Notes: a model not told the origin generated them from the letters alone. A DNA stretch of 64,000 bases from Mucilaginibacter gossypiicola (GCF_900110105.1 NZ_FOCL01000013.1:1-64000), one strand, 5' to 3'; positions 41,890 through 51,438 are shown, counted from the stretch's first letter. Numbers and translations are program-made.

Positions 41890-42000
41890 ATGAATTTTGA
41901 GTATGCTTATCTGGTAGTTATAGGGTTGCTGATATTAGTTGGCTGCTTCTATGCAAGTCCATATGAATTGACAGTTAACGAAGATGAAGACGACGAGTAA
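41890..42000 (+). CDS. 36-residue membrane microprotein
   Basis: A short frame encoding MNFEYAYLVVIGLLILVGCF, then YASPYELTVNEDEDDE and a stop. It has one membrane helix (about 6-21) and a highly acidic C-terminal tail. The composition (hydrophobic block followed by an acidic end) is not that of a random frame, and it sits alone in a 252-nt gap between DinB and the phosphoesterase gene. Function unknown; conservation in relatives would decide whether it is real. Confidence 0.5.
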   Translation: MNFEYAYLVVIGLLILVGCFYASPYELTVNEDEDDE

Positions 42001-42071
42001 TCGTTGCTGTATTAATAAAAATTGTTGTTTTCCGGCATACCTGCCGGCCTGTAAAATAGCCCCTTAATTTA

Positions 42072-42926
42072 ATGGCAAAACGCGAAGTTGATATTGTAGT
42101 AATATCTGATGTGCACCTTGGTACTTACGGCTGTCACGCAAAAGAATTGCTTAAATATTTAAAAAGCATCAAGCCCAAAATCCTTATCCTTAACGGCGAT
42201 ATAATTGATATTTGGCAGTTTAGTAAATCGTACTGGCCCGAGGCACACATGAAGGTAGTGCGCCGCATCCTTAAGTTTGTTACCGATGGCATCCCGGTTT
42301 ATTATTTAACCGGCAACCATGACGAGATGCTGCGCAAGTTTACCGATTTTAATATGGGCACTTTTCAGCTGCTTGATAAGCTGGTGCTGAATATCGACGG
42401 AAAAAAAGCCTGGATCTTTCATGGGGATGTGTTTGACGTTACCATGCAGCACTCCAAATGGCTGGCCAAACTGGGCGCCGTTGGCTACGATACACTTATT
42501 TTGATCAATAGTTTTGTAAACTGGTTCCTCACTGCTATTGGCAGGCAAAAAATGAGCTTTTCGCAAAAAGTGAAAGCCAGTTTTAAGGAGGCGGTAAAAT
42601 TTATCAATCAATTTGAGCAAACTGCAGCCGACCTGGCTGTGGATAAACAGTACGGCTACGTAATTTGTGGTCACATTCACCATGCCGAAATCAGGGAAAT
42701 TGCGTCAACGCAAAACACAGGCTCGGTACTTTACCTTAACTCGGGCGATTGGGTGGAAAGTTTAAGTTCACTGGAGTATCACAACGGGAAATGGGAGGTA
42801 TTTAAATACAAACCCGATGATTTCAACACAGATGCGGATGAAGACGACAAAACCGACGCTGAAGATTTGAACGCCATGCTTGATGTTAAGAATTTATTGG
42901 AACGTTTTAAGCACGAACACGATTAA
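42072..42926 (+). CDS. UDP-2,3-diacylglucosamine diphosphatase-like metallophosphoesterase
   Basis: A 284-residue calcineurin-like phosphoesterase. The di-metal motifs are DVHLG (12-16), NGDIID (about 40-45), GNHDE (about 81-85) and GHIHHAE (about 201-207). It resembles LpxH-type enzymes but is longer, with a helical insert (about 120-180) and an acidic end (DADEDDKTDAEDL). LpxH acts in lipid A synthesis; this group in Bacteroidota often neighbours a glycosyltransferase, as here (120 nt downstream), so a role in glycolipid metabolism is likely. The exact substrate is uncertain. Confidence 0.82.
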   Translation: MAKREVDIVVISDVHLGTYGCHAKELLKYLKSIKPKILILNGDIIDIWQFSKSYWPEAHMKVVRRILKFVTDGIPVYYLTGNHDEMLRKFTDFNMGTFQLLDKLVLNIDGKKAWIFHGDVFDVTMQHSKWLAKLGAVGYDTLILINSFVNWFLTAIGRQKMSFSQKVKASFKEAVKFINQFEQTAADLAVDKQYGYVICGHIHHAEIREIASTQNTGSVLYLNSGDWVESLSSLEYHNGKWEVFKYKPDDFNTDADEDDKTDAEDLNAMLDVKNLLERFKHEHD

Positions 42927-43046
42927 TTATTACCAAAAACACTTTTCTTTACTAAATTAAGCCCCTGAATATAGTTGCCGGTAAATCAGCGTATCCGTTG
43001 TACCTGCATCGCACAATCATCATCCTTTTGAAAAGAATTTATTTTA

Positions 43047-44039
43047 ATGAAGATACTGTTTGGTATACAGGGAACAGGTAATGGGCATATAAGCCGGGCG
43101 AGAGAGATTGTGCCCTTACTGCAGCAATACGGCGAGGTTGATTTGCTGGTAAGTGGTACCGAAGCCGAGGTATCATTATCACAGCCCCTGAAATATCGCT
43201 TCCATGGCGTAAGTTTTGTGTTTGGTACCAATGGTGGGGTAGATAACTGGGCTACCTGGAAAATCATGAACCTGCGTCAGTTTCAGCGCGATTTGCGGAG
43301 CCTGCCGTTAAAACAATATGACCTTATCATAAACGATTTTGAACCTGTAAGCGCCTGGGCTTGTAAACTGCGGGGGGTACCATCGGTGTCACTGAGTCAT
43401 CAGTGTTCATTTGTATCTCCAAACACACCGCGCCCCGAAAAAAAAGATCCCTTTGCACAGTGGCTTTTAAAAAATTATTCGCCAACTACCTATCATGTAG
43501 GCTTTCATTTTGAACGTTACGATACATTTATCAACACCCCGGTGATCCGCAGCGAAATCAGGCAGATGGAAACTTCCGACCTTGGGCATTATACCGTTTA
43601 TTTGCCGGCATATGATGATAAAACCTTGCTGAAGTATTTGGGTGCCCAAAAAGACGTTAAGTGGCAGGTATTTTCAAAACGGCAAAAGCAGGCTTACCAA
43701 TCAGGCAATGTGGAAATTTTCCCGGTAAACAATGAGGCCTTTAATAAAAGTTTGGCAAGCTGTACCGGCCTGCTCACCGGCGGCGGCTTTGAAGGCCCTG
43801 CTGAAGCCTTGTTTTTAAAGAAAAAGGTAATGATGATCCCGATGAAAGGGCAATACGAACAGCAGTGTAATGCGCTTTCGGCCTCTAAATTGGGAGTGCC
43901 GGTAGTGAGCGAGATAAACGATAAATTTACCGGGCACTTAAATAGCTGGGTAAATGACAGTAAAAAAATCGTGGTAGATTTCCCCGACGAAACAGCAGCT
44001 ATAGTAGATAATTTGGTAAAGCAATATGCAAGAGCTTAA
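43047..44039 (+). CDS. Glycosyltransferase family protein (GT1/MurG-like fold)
   Basis: A 330-residue GT-B protein. The N-terminal GIQGTGNGHISRAREIVPLL (6-25) corresponds to the nucleotide-sugar loop with GxGH, and the C-terminal TGGGFEGPAEALFLKKKVMM (about 246-265) to the donor-binding loop of MurG/UGT-like enzymes. It follows the LpxH-like phosphoesterase on the same strand. The pair suggests a glycolipid pathway; the acceptor lipid is unknown. Confidence 0.82.
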   Translation: MKILFGIQGTGNGHISRAREIVPLLQQYGEVDLLVSGTEAEVSLSQPLKYRFHGVSFVFGTNGGVDNWATWKIMNLRQFQRDLRSLPLKQYDLIINDFEPVSAWACKLRGVPSVSLSHQCSFVSPNTPRPEKKDPFAQWLLKNYSPTTYHVGFHFERYDTFINTPVIRSEIRQMETSDLGHYTVYLPAYDDKTLLKYLGAQKDVKWQVFSKRQKQAYQSGNVEIFPVNNEAFNKSLASCTGLLTGGGFEGPAEALFLKKKVMMIPMKGQYEQQCNALSASKLGVPVVSEINDKFTGHLNSWVNDSKKIVVDFPDETAAIVDNLVKQYARA

Positions 44040-44042
44040 AGC

Positions 44043-44075
44043 ATTGCAACGTAAGCGGTTTTTCTGTTAATTTTG
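44043..44075 (+). promoter_or_regulatory. Promoter of the DUF6427-like gene
   Basis: ATTG at 44043-44046, 21-nt spacer, TAATTTTG at 44068-44075. The -7 box is an exact consensus match; the predicted start of transcription is about 20 nt before the ATG at 44101. Confidence 0.5.
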
Positions 44076-44100
44076 CAACCGCAAATACGGCCCGCACATT

Positions 44101-45087
44101 ATGATCAATCTTTTCCGGAACTATAACCCTTTCAATATTGTATGGCTGGCTATTTTGTTGCTCGTGCTCCGCATAGGCTACATGGTGCAAATTCCCGAAA
44201 AGGTTGAGTTTATTTTTGTTGAGCCATTTGCCCGGCTGCTGGTGCCCGTAAAATATGAATACGCTTTTTCGCCGCTGTTGAACGTGATCATTGCCGGTGG
44301 ACTTGTATTTGCCCAGGCCCTGCTGCTTAATTCGTTGATTAATCATCATAATTTATTAGGCAAACCAACCTTTTTACCCGCGCTGATGTATATCACACTT
44401 GCCGGTTTGTTCACGCCTTTTTTAACGTTAAGCGCTCCGCTTATCTGTAACTTTTTACTCATATGGATGCTTTATAAATTATTCAACCTTTATAAAGGCG
44501 AGGATGTTAAATCGGCCACTTATGATGTGGGTATGATAGTAGCAGTGGGTTCACTGATTTATTTCCCGTTTATTTATTTGTTTTTAGCTATATGGGTAGC
44601 GCTTATCGTATACAGGCCATTTAACTGGCGGGAGTGGGTTATTTCTATACTGGGCTACGTAACTGTATTCTTCTTCCTTGCGGTAATTTATTTTATGAAT
44701 GATATGCTGCCGCGGTTTACCCACATCTGGCTTCCTTTGGGCAAAAAGTTTCCGGATCATATCAGCATAAATTCATACAATTACCTTTTGCTTGCCCCTG
44801 TTATCTTGATATTGGTGCTTTGTTTTTTTAAGCTGCAGCAAAACTTCTTTAAAAGTTACGTGCAGATCCGTAAAACATTTCAGTTGCTGTTTTTTATTTT
44901 TCTGATCACGGCACTTTCATTTTATCTTAATTCGGAGTTTCGCCTGAGCCATTTTTTGCTTTGTGCAGTGCCGGCAACGGTGTTTTTTGCCTATTATTTT
45001 TTGTATGCAACAAAGCGCTGGTTTTATGAAGTATTGTATTTGCTGTTATTTATCAGCATCATCTACTTTCAGTTTAACAAATTTTAA
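44101..45087 (+). CDS. Polytopic membrane protein, probably DUF6427
   Basis: A 328-residue protein with about eight to ten membrane segments spread over the whole length, ending in a very hydrophobic stretch (VLYLLLFISIIYFQF). I believe it matches DUF6427, a Bacteroidota family; older databases mislabel such proteins as carotene monooxygenases. Function unknown. It is on the same strand as purQ, 100 nt upstream, but purQ has its own promoter-like sequence. Confidence 0.7.
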   Translation: MINLFRNYNPFNIVWLAILLLVLRIGYMVQIPEKVEFIFVEPFARLLVPVKYEYAFSPLLNVIIAGGLVFAQALLLNSLINHHNLLGKPTFLPALMYITLAGLFTPFLTLSAPLICNFLLIWMLYKLFNLYKGEDVKSATYDVGMIVAVGSLIYFPFIYLFLAIWVALIVYRPFNWREWVISILGYVTVFFFLAVIYFMNDMLPRFTHIWLPLGKKFPDHISINSYNYLLLAPVILILVLCFFKLQQNFFKSYVQIRKTFQLLFFIFLITALSFYLNSEFRLSHFLLCAVPATVFFAYYFLYATKRWFYEVLYLLLFISIIYFQFNKF

Positions 45088-45120
45088 CTTTTACATTCGT
45101 CCTTATTTCGGCGGTTATGT

Positions 45121-45128
45121 TAGTTTTG
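45121..45128 (+). promoter_or_regulatory. -7 element of the purQ-coaX operon
   Basis: TAGTTTTG matches TAnnTTTG; TTCG at 45096-45099 is a poor -33 candidate. Transcription would start near 45135, leaving a leader of about 50 nt before purQ. No PurR-type box or purine riboswitch was recognisable. Confidence 0.45.
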
Positions 45129-45187
45129 TACCCTGAAACTATAATAATAAACTATTTAGATTCAGCCCCAATAAAAAAATAATTCTG

Positions 45188-45880
45188 ATGAAGTTTGGAG
45201 TAGTTATTTTTCCTGGTTCTAATTGTGATGAGGATATCATATGCGTATTAGAAAAAGTACTGAGTCAGCAGGTGGTAAGGTTATGGCATAAAGATCATGA
45301 CTTGCAAGGTGTTGACTTTGTTGTTTTACCCGGTGGTTTTTCATTTGGTGATTACCTGCGCTCTGGCGCCATTTCCCGTTTTTCGCCAATTATGCAGGAG
45401 GTTATCCAGTTTGCTGCAAAGGGGGGGTATGTAATGGGTATTTGCAATGGTTTCCAGATCCTTACCGAGGCCGGTTTATTGCCCGGAGCTTTATTGCACA
45501 ACACCAACCGCAAATTTATTTGCCGCAACATTTACTTAAAGCCGCAAACATCAAATTCGTTACTTACTGCGCAGCTTGATCCGCAACAGGCATTAAGGAT
45601 CCCGATTGCGCACGGCGAAGGCAACTATTTTGCTGATGCCGAGGTAATCAAAGCCCTTAATGATAATGACCAGGTAATGTTCAGGTATTGTGATGAGGCC
45701 GGTAATATCACCGCCGATGCAAACCCTAACGGATCATTGGAAAACATAGCAGGTGTTACAAACTTAACCAGGAATGTATTTGGCTTAATGCCACACCCTG
45801 AGCGTGCCGCCGATGGCTTGTTAGCCAACGAGGATGGTTTAGCTATTTTTGAATCAATATTATCAATAGTTAGGGCCTGA
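45188..45880 (+). CDS. purQ: Phosphoribosylformylglycinamidine synthase subunit PurQ
   Basis: A 230-residue class I glutamine amidotransferase supplying ammonia to PurL in purine synthesis. The nucleophile is Cys86 in MGICNGFQIL; the His and Glu of the triad are in LMPHPERAADG (about 207). The subunit form implies a separate PurL and PurS; neither is in the window. The stop overlaps the coaX start (TGATG). Confidence 0.94.
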   Translation: MKFGVVIFPGSNCDEDIICVLEKVLSQQVVRLWHKDHDLQGVDFVVLPGGFSFGDYLRSGAISRFSPIMQEVIQFAAKGGYVMGICNGFQILTEAGLLPGALLHNTNRKFICRNIYLKPQTSNSLLTAQLDPQQALRIPIAHGEGNYFADAEVIKALNDNDQVMFRYCDEAGNITADANPNGSLENIAGVTNLTRNVFGLMPHPERAADGLLANEDGLAIFESILSIVRA

Positions 45881-46623
45881 TGACCAGTTTGGTTATCGAT
45901 ATTGGTAATACCCTCATCAAAATTGCAGTTTTTGATCTGGATGAACTGCTTGAGGTTAACCAGTATGAAACCATTGATATGCCGGTATTGGATGCCTTGC
46001 TTAACAAATACAATCCGGTTAAGGCAATTTTGTCTTCGGTAAAAAAAAATACAGAAGCATGGCAGGCCAAATTAGGGGAGAAAATTTCGCTGGTTTATTT
46101 TAATACGCTAATGACCAGCGGGATAAATAACCATTATTTAACCCCCGAAACTCTTGGCCCCGACAGGCTGGCAGCTGTTATTGGTGCATATAACATGTTC
46201 CCGGGCCAAAACAGCCTGGTAATAACAGGCGGTACGGCCATTACTTATGATGGCGTTAACGCCGGAGGAAATTATTTTGGCGGCAGTATATCGCCGGGCT
46301 TAAATATGCGTTATAAGGCTTTAAATAATTATACGGCAGGTTTGCCGCTTATTGAAGCCGATGCTGATTTTAATGCATCATACGGAAACAATACAACAAC
46401 CGCCATCCGTTCGGGAGTACAAAACGGAGTGAAATATGAGCTTACCGGTTTTATTGAAAGCTATAAAACCATGGGCGAACAACTGAATATTATACTAAGC
46501 GGGGGCGACAGCTTTTTTTTTGATACTCTATTGAAAAATAGCATCTTTGCCCGCTACATAAAAATTGAACCATATTTGGTTTTAAAAGGTTTAAACGCAG
46601 CTATACAAAAGCATAATGATTAA
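45880..46623 (+). CDS. coaX: Type III pantothenate kinase
   Basis: A 247-residue ASKHA-fold kinase for the first step of coenzyme A synthesis. The phosphate-1 motif VIDIGNTLIKIAVF (5-18) and GPDR with Asp95 are present, as is GGSISPGLNMRYKALN (134-149). In the segment that usually reads VIDAGTA the Asp is replaced: VITGGTAITYD (114-124). Whether this lowers activity or is a lineage variant cannot be told here. It overlaps purQ by one base and the next gene by 8 nt. Confidence 0.88.
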   Translation: MTSLVIDIGNTLIKIAVFDLDELLEVNQYETIDMPVLDALLNKYNPVKAILSSVKKNTEAWQAKLGEKISLVYFNTLMTSGINNHYLTPETLGPDRLAAVIGAYNMFPGQNSLVITGGTAITYDGVNAGGNYFGGSISPGLNMRYKALNNYTAGLPLIEADADFNASYGNNTTTAIRSGVQNGVKYELTGFIESYKTMGEQLNIILSGGDSFFFDTLLKNSIFARYIKIEPYLVLKGLNAAIQKHND

Positions 46624-47938
46624 ATATACCCGGTTTTTTATAACACTTTTACTGGCTGTTGCCGCTTTTTCAGCACATGCGCAATCAACGGCAACCTCAA
46701 GCTCTCCATATTCTCGTTACGGTATCGGCGATATTGATCCTCAATTAATGGGGCAAAATATAGGTATGGGCGGCATTAGCGTAGCTACCAATAAAATAGG
46801 TTTTTTTAATAACATCAACGTTGTAAACCCGGCGTCATACGGTGCAATTAACCTTACAACTATTGATGTTGGTCTATACGCCAATTTTTTAACGCTTTCG
46901 CAAACCGGTGCTTCAAGTCAAAAAAACAGCAATTTCAGGCTTAACCACATCGCGTTTGCTATCCCTACTTCAAAACGTTCGGCCCTGAGCTTTGGTTTAT
47001 TGCCATACAGCGAGCGTGGTTACAACTATAAAAAATCCGTAAGTAAATTAGGAACTTCGGGTTCTCCAGCCGATACCAACGTAACCAATTACAGCTATAG
47101 CGGCGATGGTAGTTTATCAAAAGCATATTTGGGTTATGGTTTTGGCTTAGGCAAACACTTATTGTTAGGTGCCAACGTATCGTACATATTTGGTAATATC
47201 AAAGATATCGCCACTACCGAAATTCCCGACCTGGCAGGTGCAATCAACTCAAAAATTCAATCGAGCAATGCAATAGGCGGTATAAACTATGATTACGGCG
47301 TGCAGTACTCATTTGATTTTTCGGAAACAAAGCACCTCGTTTTAGGCTATTCGGCATCGGCAGGAACAAAACTGCATACGCAAAGCAGCTTTATTGTTAG
47401 CCAGTATTTTAATGATGCAAACGGCAACCAGGATATAGCTGCCGATAGCGTGGTTAGTACAACCGGCCCTAAATCAAAATTGAAATTGCCACAGATCAAC
47501 AGGTTTGGTATCTCTTTCCAAAGCGACGGTAAATTTTTGGTGGGTGCCGATTACTCTATGGGCAAATGGTCCGACTTATCAATTGCCGGTGTAAACCAGG
47601 GCTTACAGGATAGCAAGACATTTAATATCGGTGGTTCATATACCCCCAACATCGCAACTATCAGAAACTACCTGGCAACTGTTGATTACCGCATAGGCGC
47701 TATATATGATCAAACCTATATGCACATTAACGGTACCACAATAAAAAGGTATGCCGGTACTGTAGGTGTAGGCCTGCCTTTACGCTCAAACAATGGCAGT
47801 TATTACAAAATCAATATCGCTGCAGAAGTTGGTCAGCGTGGATCATTGGTTAACGGTTTAGTTAAAGAAAACTACGTTAATATCCACCTTGGCTTCACAC
47901 TTAATGATAAGTGGTTTACCAAGTATAAATTTGATTAA
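46616..47938 (+). CDS. Outer membrane beta-barrel protein, FadL/porin-like
   Basis: A 440-residue protein with a signal peptide (about 1-22, AAFSAHAQST). It begins with SSPYSRYGIGDIDP, a motif seen at the start of many Bacteroidota outer-membrane proteins, followed by alternating beta-strands and a C-terminal strand. No ligand is predictable. The start lies within the end of coaX, and LptC follows after 9 nt, so it belongs to the same operon; a link to envelope assembly is inference. Confidence 0.7.
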   Translation: MIKYTRFFITLLLAVAAFSAHAQSTATSSSPYSRYGIGDIDPQLMGQNIGMGGISVATNKIGFFNNINVVNPASYGAINLTTIDVGLYANFLTLSQTGASSQKNSNFRLNHIAFAIPTSKRSALSFGLLPYSERGYNYKKSVSKLGTSGSPADTNVTNYSYSGDGSLSKAYLGYGFGLGKHLLLGANVSYIFGNIKDIATTEIPDLAGAINSKIQSSNAIGGINYDYGVQYSFDFSETKHLVLGYSASAGTKLHTQSSFIVSQYFNDANGNQDIAADSVVSTTGPKSKLKLPQINRFGISFQSDGKFLVGADYSMGKWSDLSIAGVNQGLQDSKTFNIGGSYTPNIATIRNYLATVDYRIGAIYDQTYMHINGTTIKRYAGTVGVGLPLRSNNGSYYKINIAAEVGQRGSLVNGLVKENYVNIHLGFTLNDKWFTKYKFD

Positions 47939-47947
47939 TTAGTTGTT

Positions 47948-48529
47948 ATGAGCCGCCTTGCAGTTAACATACCGGCTTTGTGCCTGTTACTGTTGCCAAT
48001 GGCGGCTTTCCTGTCTTCGTGCGAAAATGACCTGAAAAAGGTTAGGGAACTTTCGGCAAACGAAGTGGATACCGTAGCTCAGCGTACTACCGGGCTTGAC
48101 CTCATTATGAGCGACTCGGCTAAAGTAGAGATCCATCTTACCGCGCCACTGATGATCGAATACCAGGTCAAAAAAAAGCCTTATAAAATTATGCCTAAAG
48201 GCGTAAAGATCGATTACTACGACCGGGGAACTGGACAGCTTTCGGGCGATATAGTTGCAGATACCGGCATTCAGCGTGAGCAAGAAAAACTGATTGAATT
48301 TCATGGCAACGTGGTTGCAACCAACGCTAAAGGGGAGACCTTTAAATCAAACGAATTATTTTGGGACCAGGTTACCAAGCGTGTTTATTCCAATAAACCC
48401 GTTCAGGCCACGCTTAGCGGTGGTAATGTTATGAACGGCAATACCTTTGAAAGCGACGATAAGCTTTTAAACCCTACCTTTAAAAGCAGCACCGGGCTGT
48501 TTCACGTTGATGAAAAAGCGACACAATAA
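47948..48529 (+). CDS. lptC: LPS export ABC transporter periplasmic protein LptC
   Basis: A 193-residue predicted lipoprotein or anchored protein (lipobox FLSSC ending at Cys25), with a periplasmic beta-jellyroll of the OstA/LptC type: repeated strand pattern around IEFHGNVVATNAKGETFKSNE and KRVYSNKPVQATLSGG. LptC passes lipopolysaccharide from LptB2FG to LptA. Slightly different from E. coli LptC, which has a membrane helix instead of a lipobox. It is in the purQ-coaX-barrel operon. Confidence 0.82.
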   Translation: MSRLAVNIPALCLLLLPMAAFLSSCENDLKKVRELSANEVDTVAQRTTGLDLIMSDSAKVEIHLTAPLMIEYQVKKKPYKIMPKGVKIDYYDRGTGQLSGDIVADTGIQREQEKLIEFHGNVVATNAKGETFKSNELFWDQVTKRVYSNKPVQATLSGGNVMNGNTFESDDKLLNPTFKSSTGLFHVDEKATQ

Positions 48530-48625
48530 TGACTTTTTTTAACGAAAAATTTGTGTTATAGAATTTTAGTAAAAATTGTATCTTGCGCGCTCTTAAAAAA
48601 AGAATAGAATAATTATAAATGTAAT

Positions 48626-50755
48626 ATGGGTATAATGGGTTTTTTGCGCGAAAGGATGGGGAAGATTCTCGCATTCTTTATTGGTTTCGCGCTGCTTGCA
48701 TTTATTGTGAGCGAAGTTGTAAGATCGGGCGGTTCCTTTTTCAGGGACGATAGTAACGAGCTTGCCGTTGTTAACGGCGAAAAAGTGCCCTATGACAAAT
48801 TCAACGAAAAGCTGGAGCAAAACTCTGCGCAGTTTAAACAACAGGGACAAAGTATTTCTCCGCAGATAGCCAGCTACCTGCAGGAAACTACCTGGAACCA
48901 GTATTTAAGCCAGTTGCTGATAGGCAAAGAGATTGAAAAACTTGGCCTTACCGTTGGTGACGATGAAATGAATGTAATGATCGGCGATAACAATCCCGAC
49001 CCGCAGATAGCCCGTCAGTTTGCCGATCAGCAAACCGGTCAGTTTGATCGTAGCAGGTTCAACCAGTTCAAAGCCTACCTGCAATCAGGTAAGGCAGACC
49101 CTGCTCAGAAAAAAGCATGGAGCGATTTTGTGATCGACCTGATCGAAGCTAAAAAAGCTACCAAATACATGACTTTGGTTACCAACGGCCTTTATGTAAA
49201 CTCGCTTGAAGCTACAGATGATTACGAAGCAAAAAACAAGCTGGCTAATTTTAAATATGTATCGCTTGATTATGCCTCAATCCCTGATGCTAAAGTTACT
49301 TTAACCGATGCTGACTACAGTGCATACTATGATGCGCACAAATCTTCATTTAAAACTCCGCAGGAGTTAAGGGATTTTGAATACGTGAGCTTTAACGCTG
49401 CGCCTTCAAAAGAAGATTCAGCAGCTGTTAAACAACAGGCCGAAAAATTAGCGGGTGATTTCAAAACCACTCCTAATGATTCTCTTTTTGTACAGATCAA
49501 TGCCGAAACAAAAACTCCTTTAGCTTATCAGCGTAAAGGCAGCCTTGACCCAAAACTGGATACTACCATGTTTAACGCGGCTAAAGGATTTGTTTATGGC
49601 CCATACCTTGAAAACGGAAGCTACAAAGTGGCTAAGCTGGTTGATACCAAAACTACTTTTGATTCGGTTAAAACAAGGCATATCCTGATCGACCTTGCAT
49701 CAGCAGGTGGTGACGACAAAGCAAAAGCAAAAGCCGATTCAATTAAGAAACTAATTCAGGGCGGTAAATCATTTGCCGAACTTGCAACAACATTCTCTGC
49801 TGATAAAGGCAGCGCTGTAAAAGGTGGTGAAATTCCTTCATTTGATGCCAATGGTTCAATGGGCGGCGGTCAGGGCAATTTAGTTCCTGAATATTACAAT
49901 GCTGCTTATAAAGCAAATAAAGGCGATATCATTGTAGTGAAATCACAGTTTGGTTACCATGTTATCCAGGTTGAAGAGCAAAAAGGTTCTGTTAAACTGG
50001 TTAAAGTTGGTGTAGTTGATAAACCTTTAACAGCAAGCAGCAAAACTCAAACTGTAGCTTATAGCAAAGCACAGGCATTCTTAGCTTCATTAACTTCAGA
50101 TAACTTTGATGCAGAAGCTAAAAAAGAAGGTTTAAAGCCACGTACTGCTGAAGATGTTACTGCAATAGCTTCTGGCTTGCCAGGTTTAGACAACGCACGT
50201 GACGTAGTTAGATGGGCTTATAAAGCTGCAAAAGGCGATATCACCGATAAAGTATTTACTGTAGGTGATCAATATATAATTACCCGCCTTACCGAAATTA
50301 AACCAAAAGGTACTTTAACGCTTGAAGCTGTTAAAAAACAAATTGAGCCAATGGTGCGTAATGAGGTTAAAGCTAAACAGCTGAAAGAGAAATTTGATTC
50401 GGCCCTTAGCGGAGGTGCTTCAATTGACCAGGTTGCTCAAAAAGTAGGCAGCAAGGTAGTACCGGTTGAAAACATTGTGTTTGCCAACCCTATCATCCCT
50501 GGCCAATCGGCAGAGTATAAAGTTATCGGTTCGATCTTTGGTTCGGCTATCAACAAAATTTCAAAACCTGTTGATGGTGCACAAGGTGTTTATGTATATA
50601 TTGTTAACGGTTTCACTAACCCGCCGGCACTTGCTAACGCTATTAAACAAAAAGAACAAATTAACCAGGTGCTTTTACAACGCTCACAAGGCCAGGTGCT
50701 GGATGCATTAAAAGATAATGCAATTGTAAAAGATAACAGAGCTAAATTTTTCTAA
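48626..50755 (+). CDS. ppiD: Peptidylprolyl isomerase, PpiD/SurA-like
   Basis: A 709-residue membrane-anchored periplasmic chaperone: short cytoplasmic N-terminus, one membrane helix (about 13-31), SurA-N-like helical region (about 45-190), a parvulin domain (about 340-450; TRHILIDLASAG and ADKGSAVKGGEIPSF) and a C-terminal helical part. PpiD assists folding of exported and outer-membrane proteins at the Sec exit. It follows lptC after 96 nt and is closed by its own terminator at 50778. Confidence 0.9.
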   Translation: MGIMGFLRERMGKILAFFIGFALLAFIVSEVVRSGGSFFRDDSNELAVVNGEKVPYDKFNEKLEQNSAQFKQQGQSISPQIASYLQETTWNQYLSQLLIGKEIEKLGLTVGDDEMNVMIGDNNPDPQIARQFADQQTGQFDRSRFNQFKAYLQSGKADPAQKKAWSDFVIDLIEAKKATKYMTLVTNGLYVNSLEATDDYEAKNKLANFKYVSLDYASIPDAKVTLTDADYSAYYDAHKSSFKTPQELRDFEYVSFNAAPSKEDSAAVKQQAEKLAGDFKTTPNDSLFVQINAETKTPLAYQRKGSLDPKLDTTMFNAAKGFVYGPYLENGSYKVAKLVDTKTTFDSVKTRHILIDLASAGGDDKAKAKADSIKKLIQGGKSFAELATTFSADKGSAVKGGEIPSFDANGSMGGGQGNLVPEYYNAAYKANKGDIIVVKSQFGYHVIQVEEQKGSVKLVKVGVVDKPLTASSKTQTVAYSKAQAFLASLTSDNFDAEAKKEGLKPRTAEDVTAIASGLPGLDNARDVVRWAYKAAKGDITDKVFTVGDQYIITRLTEIKPKGTLTLEAVKKQIEPMVRNEVKAKQLKEKFDSALSGGASIDQVAQKVGSKVVPVENIVFANPIIPGQSAEYKVIGSIFGSAINKISKPVDGAQGVYVYIVNGFTNPPALANAIKQKEQINQVLLQRSQGQVLDALKDNAIVKDNRAKFF

Positions 50756-50777
50756 ACAAAATTTAAAGTAAATTTAC

Positions 50778-50814
50778 ATCCGGGAATGGCCTTAAGCCGT
50801 TTCCGGATTTTTTG
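50778..50814 (+). terminator. Terminator after ppiD
   Basis: ATCCGGGAATGGC pairs with GCCGTTTCCGGAT around TTAA with two small internal mismatches and is followed by TTTTTTG. It starts 23 nt after the ppiD stop codon. Confidence 0.85.
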
Positions 50815-50922
50815 TTTTATGTACTGCTTGTTTATATAAAGTAATTATACAATACTGATCATCAGGCTAAGCAGCTTTAGGCTTTGTGCATTCCGCTTTT
50901 AGCTTTAATAGATATAACTGAT

Positions 50923-51438
50923 ATGGATATCCAGGAAAACATAGTAAATAAGGTAGCTCAGAGTGGTTTGGTTACCTTAGACCCGGCGGATTTTTATCCG
51001 GCAGGGGAGCGCGTTATATATGATATAAAAGATAATCTTTTCCACGGCCTTATTTTAAAAGAGAAGGATTTCAGGGAGTTTATAAAAGAACATGACTGGG
51101 CACAATACGAGGGCAAGAACGTAGGTATAACCTGCACTGCCGATGCTATTGTACCTGCATGGGCATATATGCTGTTAGCCAACCGCATGGCCCCTTACGC
51201 CCGCGAAATTGTATTTGGGGATAAAGAAGTGCTTGAAACCGTACTTTTTGAAAAGGAAATAGCTAAAGCCGATTTTGAGCAGTACCGCGGGCAGCGCATT
51301 GTACTAAAAGGCTGCGGCGATACCGAAGTGCCTGTATCTGCTTATGTTGAAATTACCAAAAGGCTGACGGCTGTGGTTAAAAGCCTTATGTTTGGCGAGC
51401 CATGCTCAACAGTGCCTATCTATAAGCGTAAGGATTAA
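50923..51438 (+). CDS. DUF2480 family protein
   Basis: A 171-residue cytoplasmic protein of DUF2480, confined to Bacteroidota; function unknown. Recognisable segments are DPADFYPAGERVIYDIKDNL and AIVPAWAYMLLANRMAPYA. I placed the start at 50923 (MDIQENI), the conserved N-terminus as I recall it; an in-frame ATG 39 nt upstream would add a poorly conserved extension. Confidence 0.85.
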   Translation: MDIQENIVNKVAQSGLVTLDPADFYPAGERVIYDIKDNLFHGLILKEKDFREFIKEHDWAQYEGKNVGITCTADAIVPAWAYMLLANRMAPYAREIVFGDKEVLETVLFEKEIAKADFEQYRGQRIVLKGCGDTEVPVSAYVEITKRLTAVVKSLMFGEPCSTVPIYKRKD

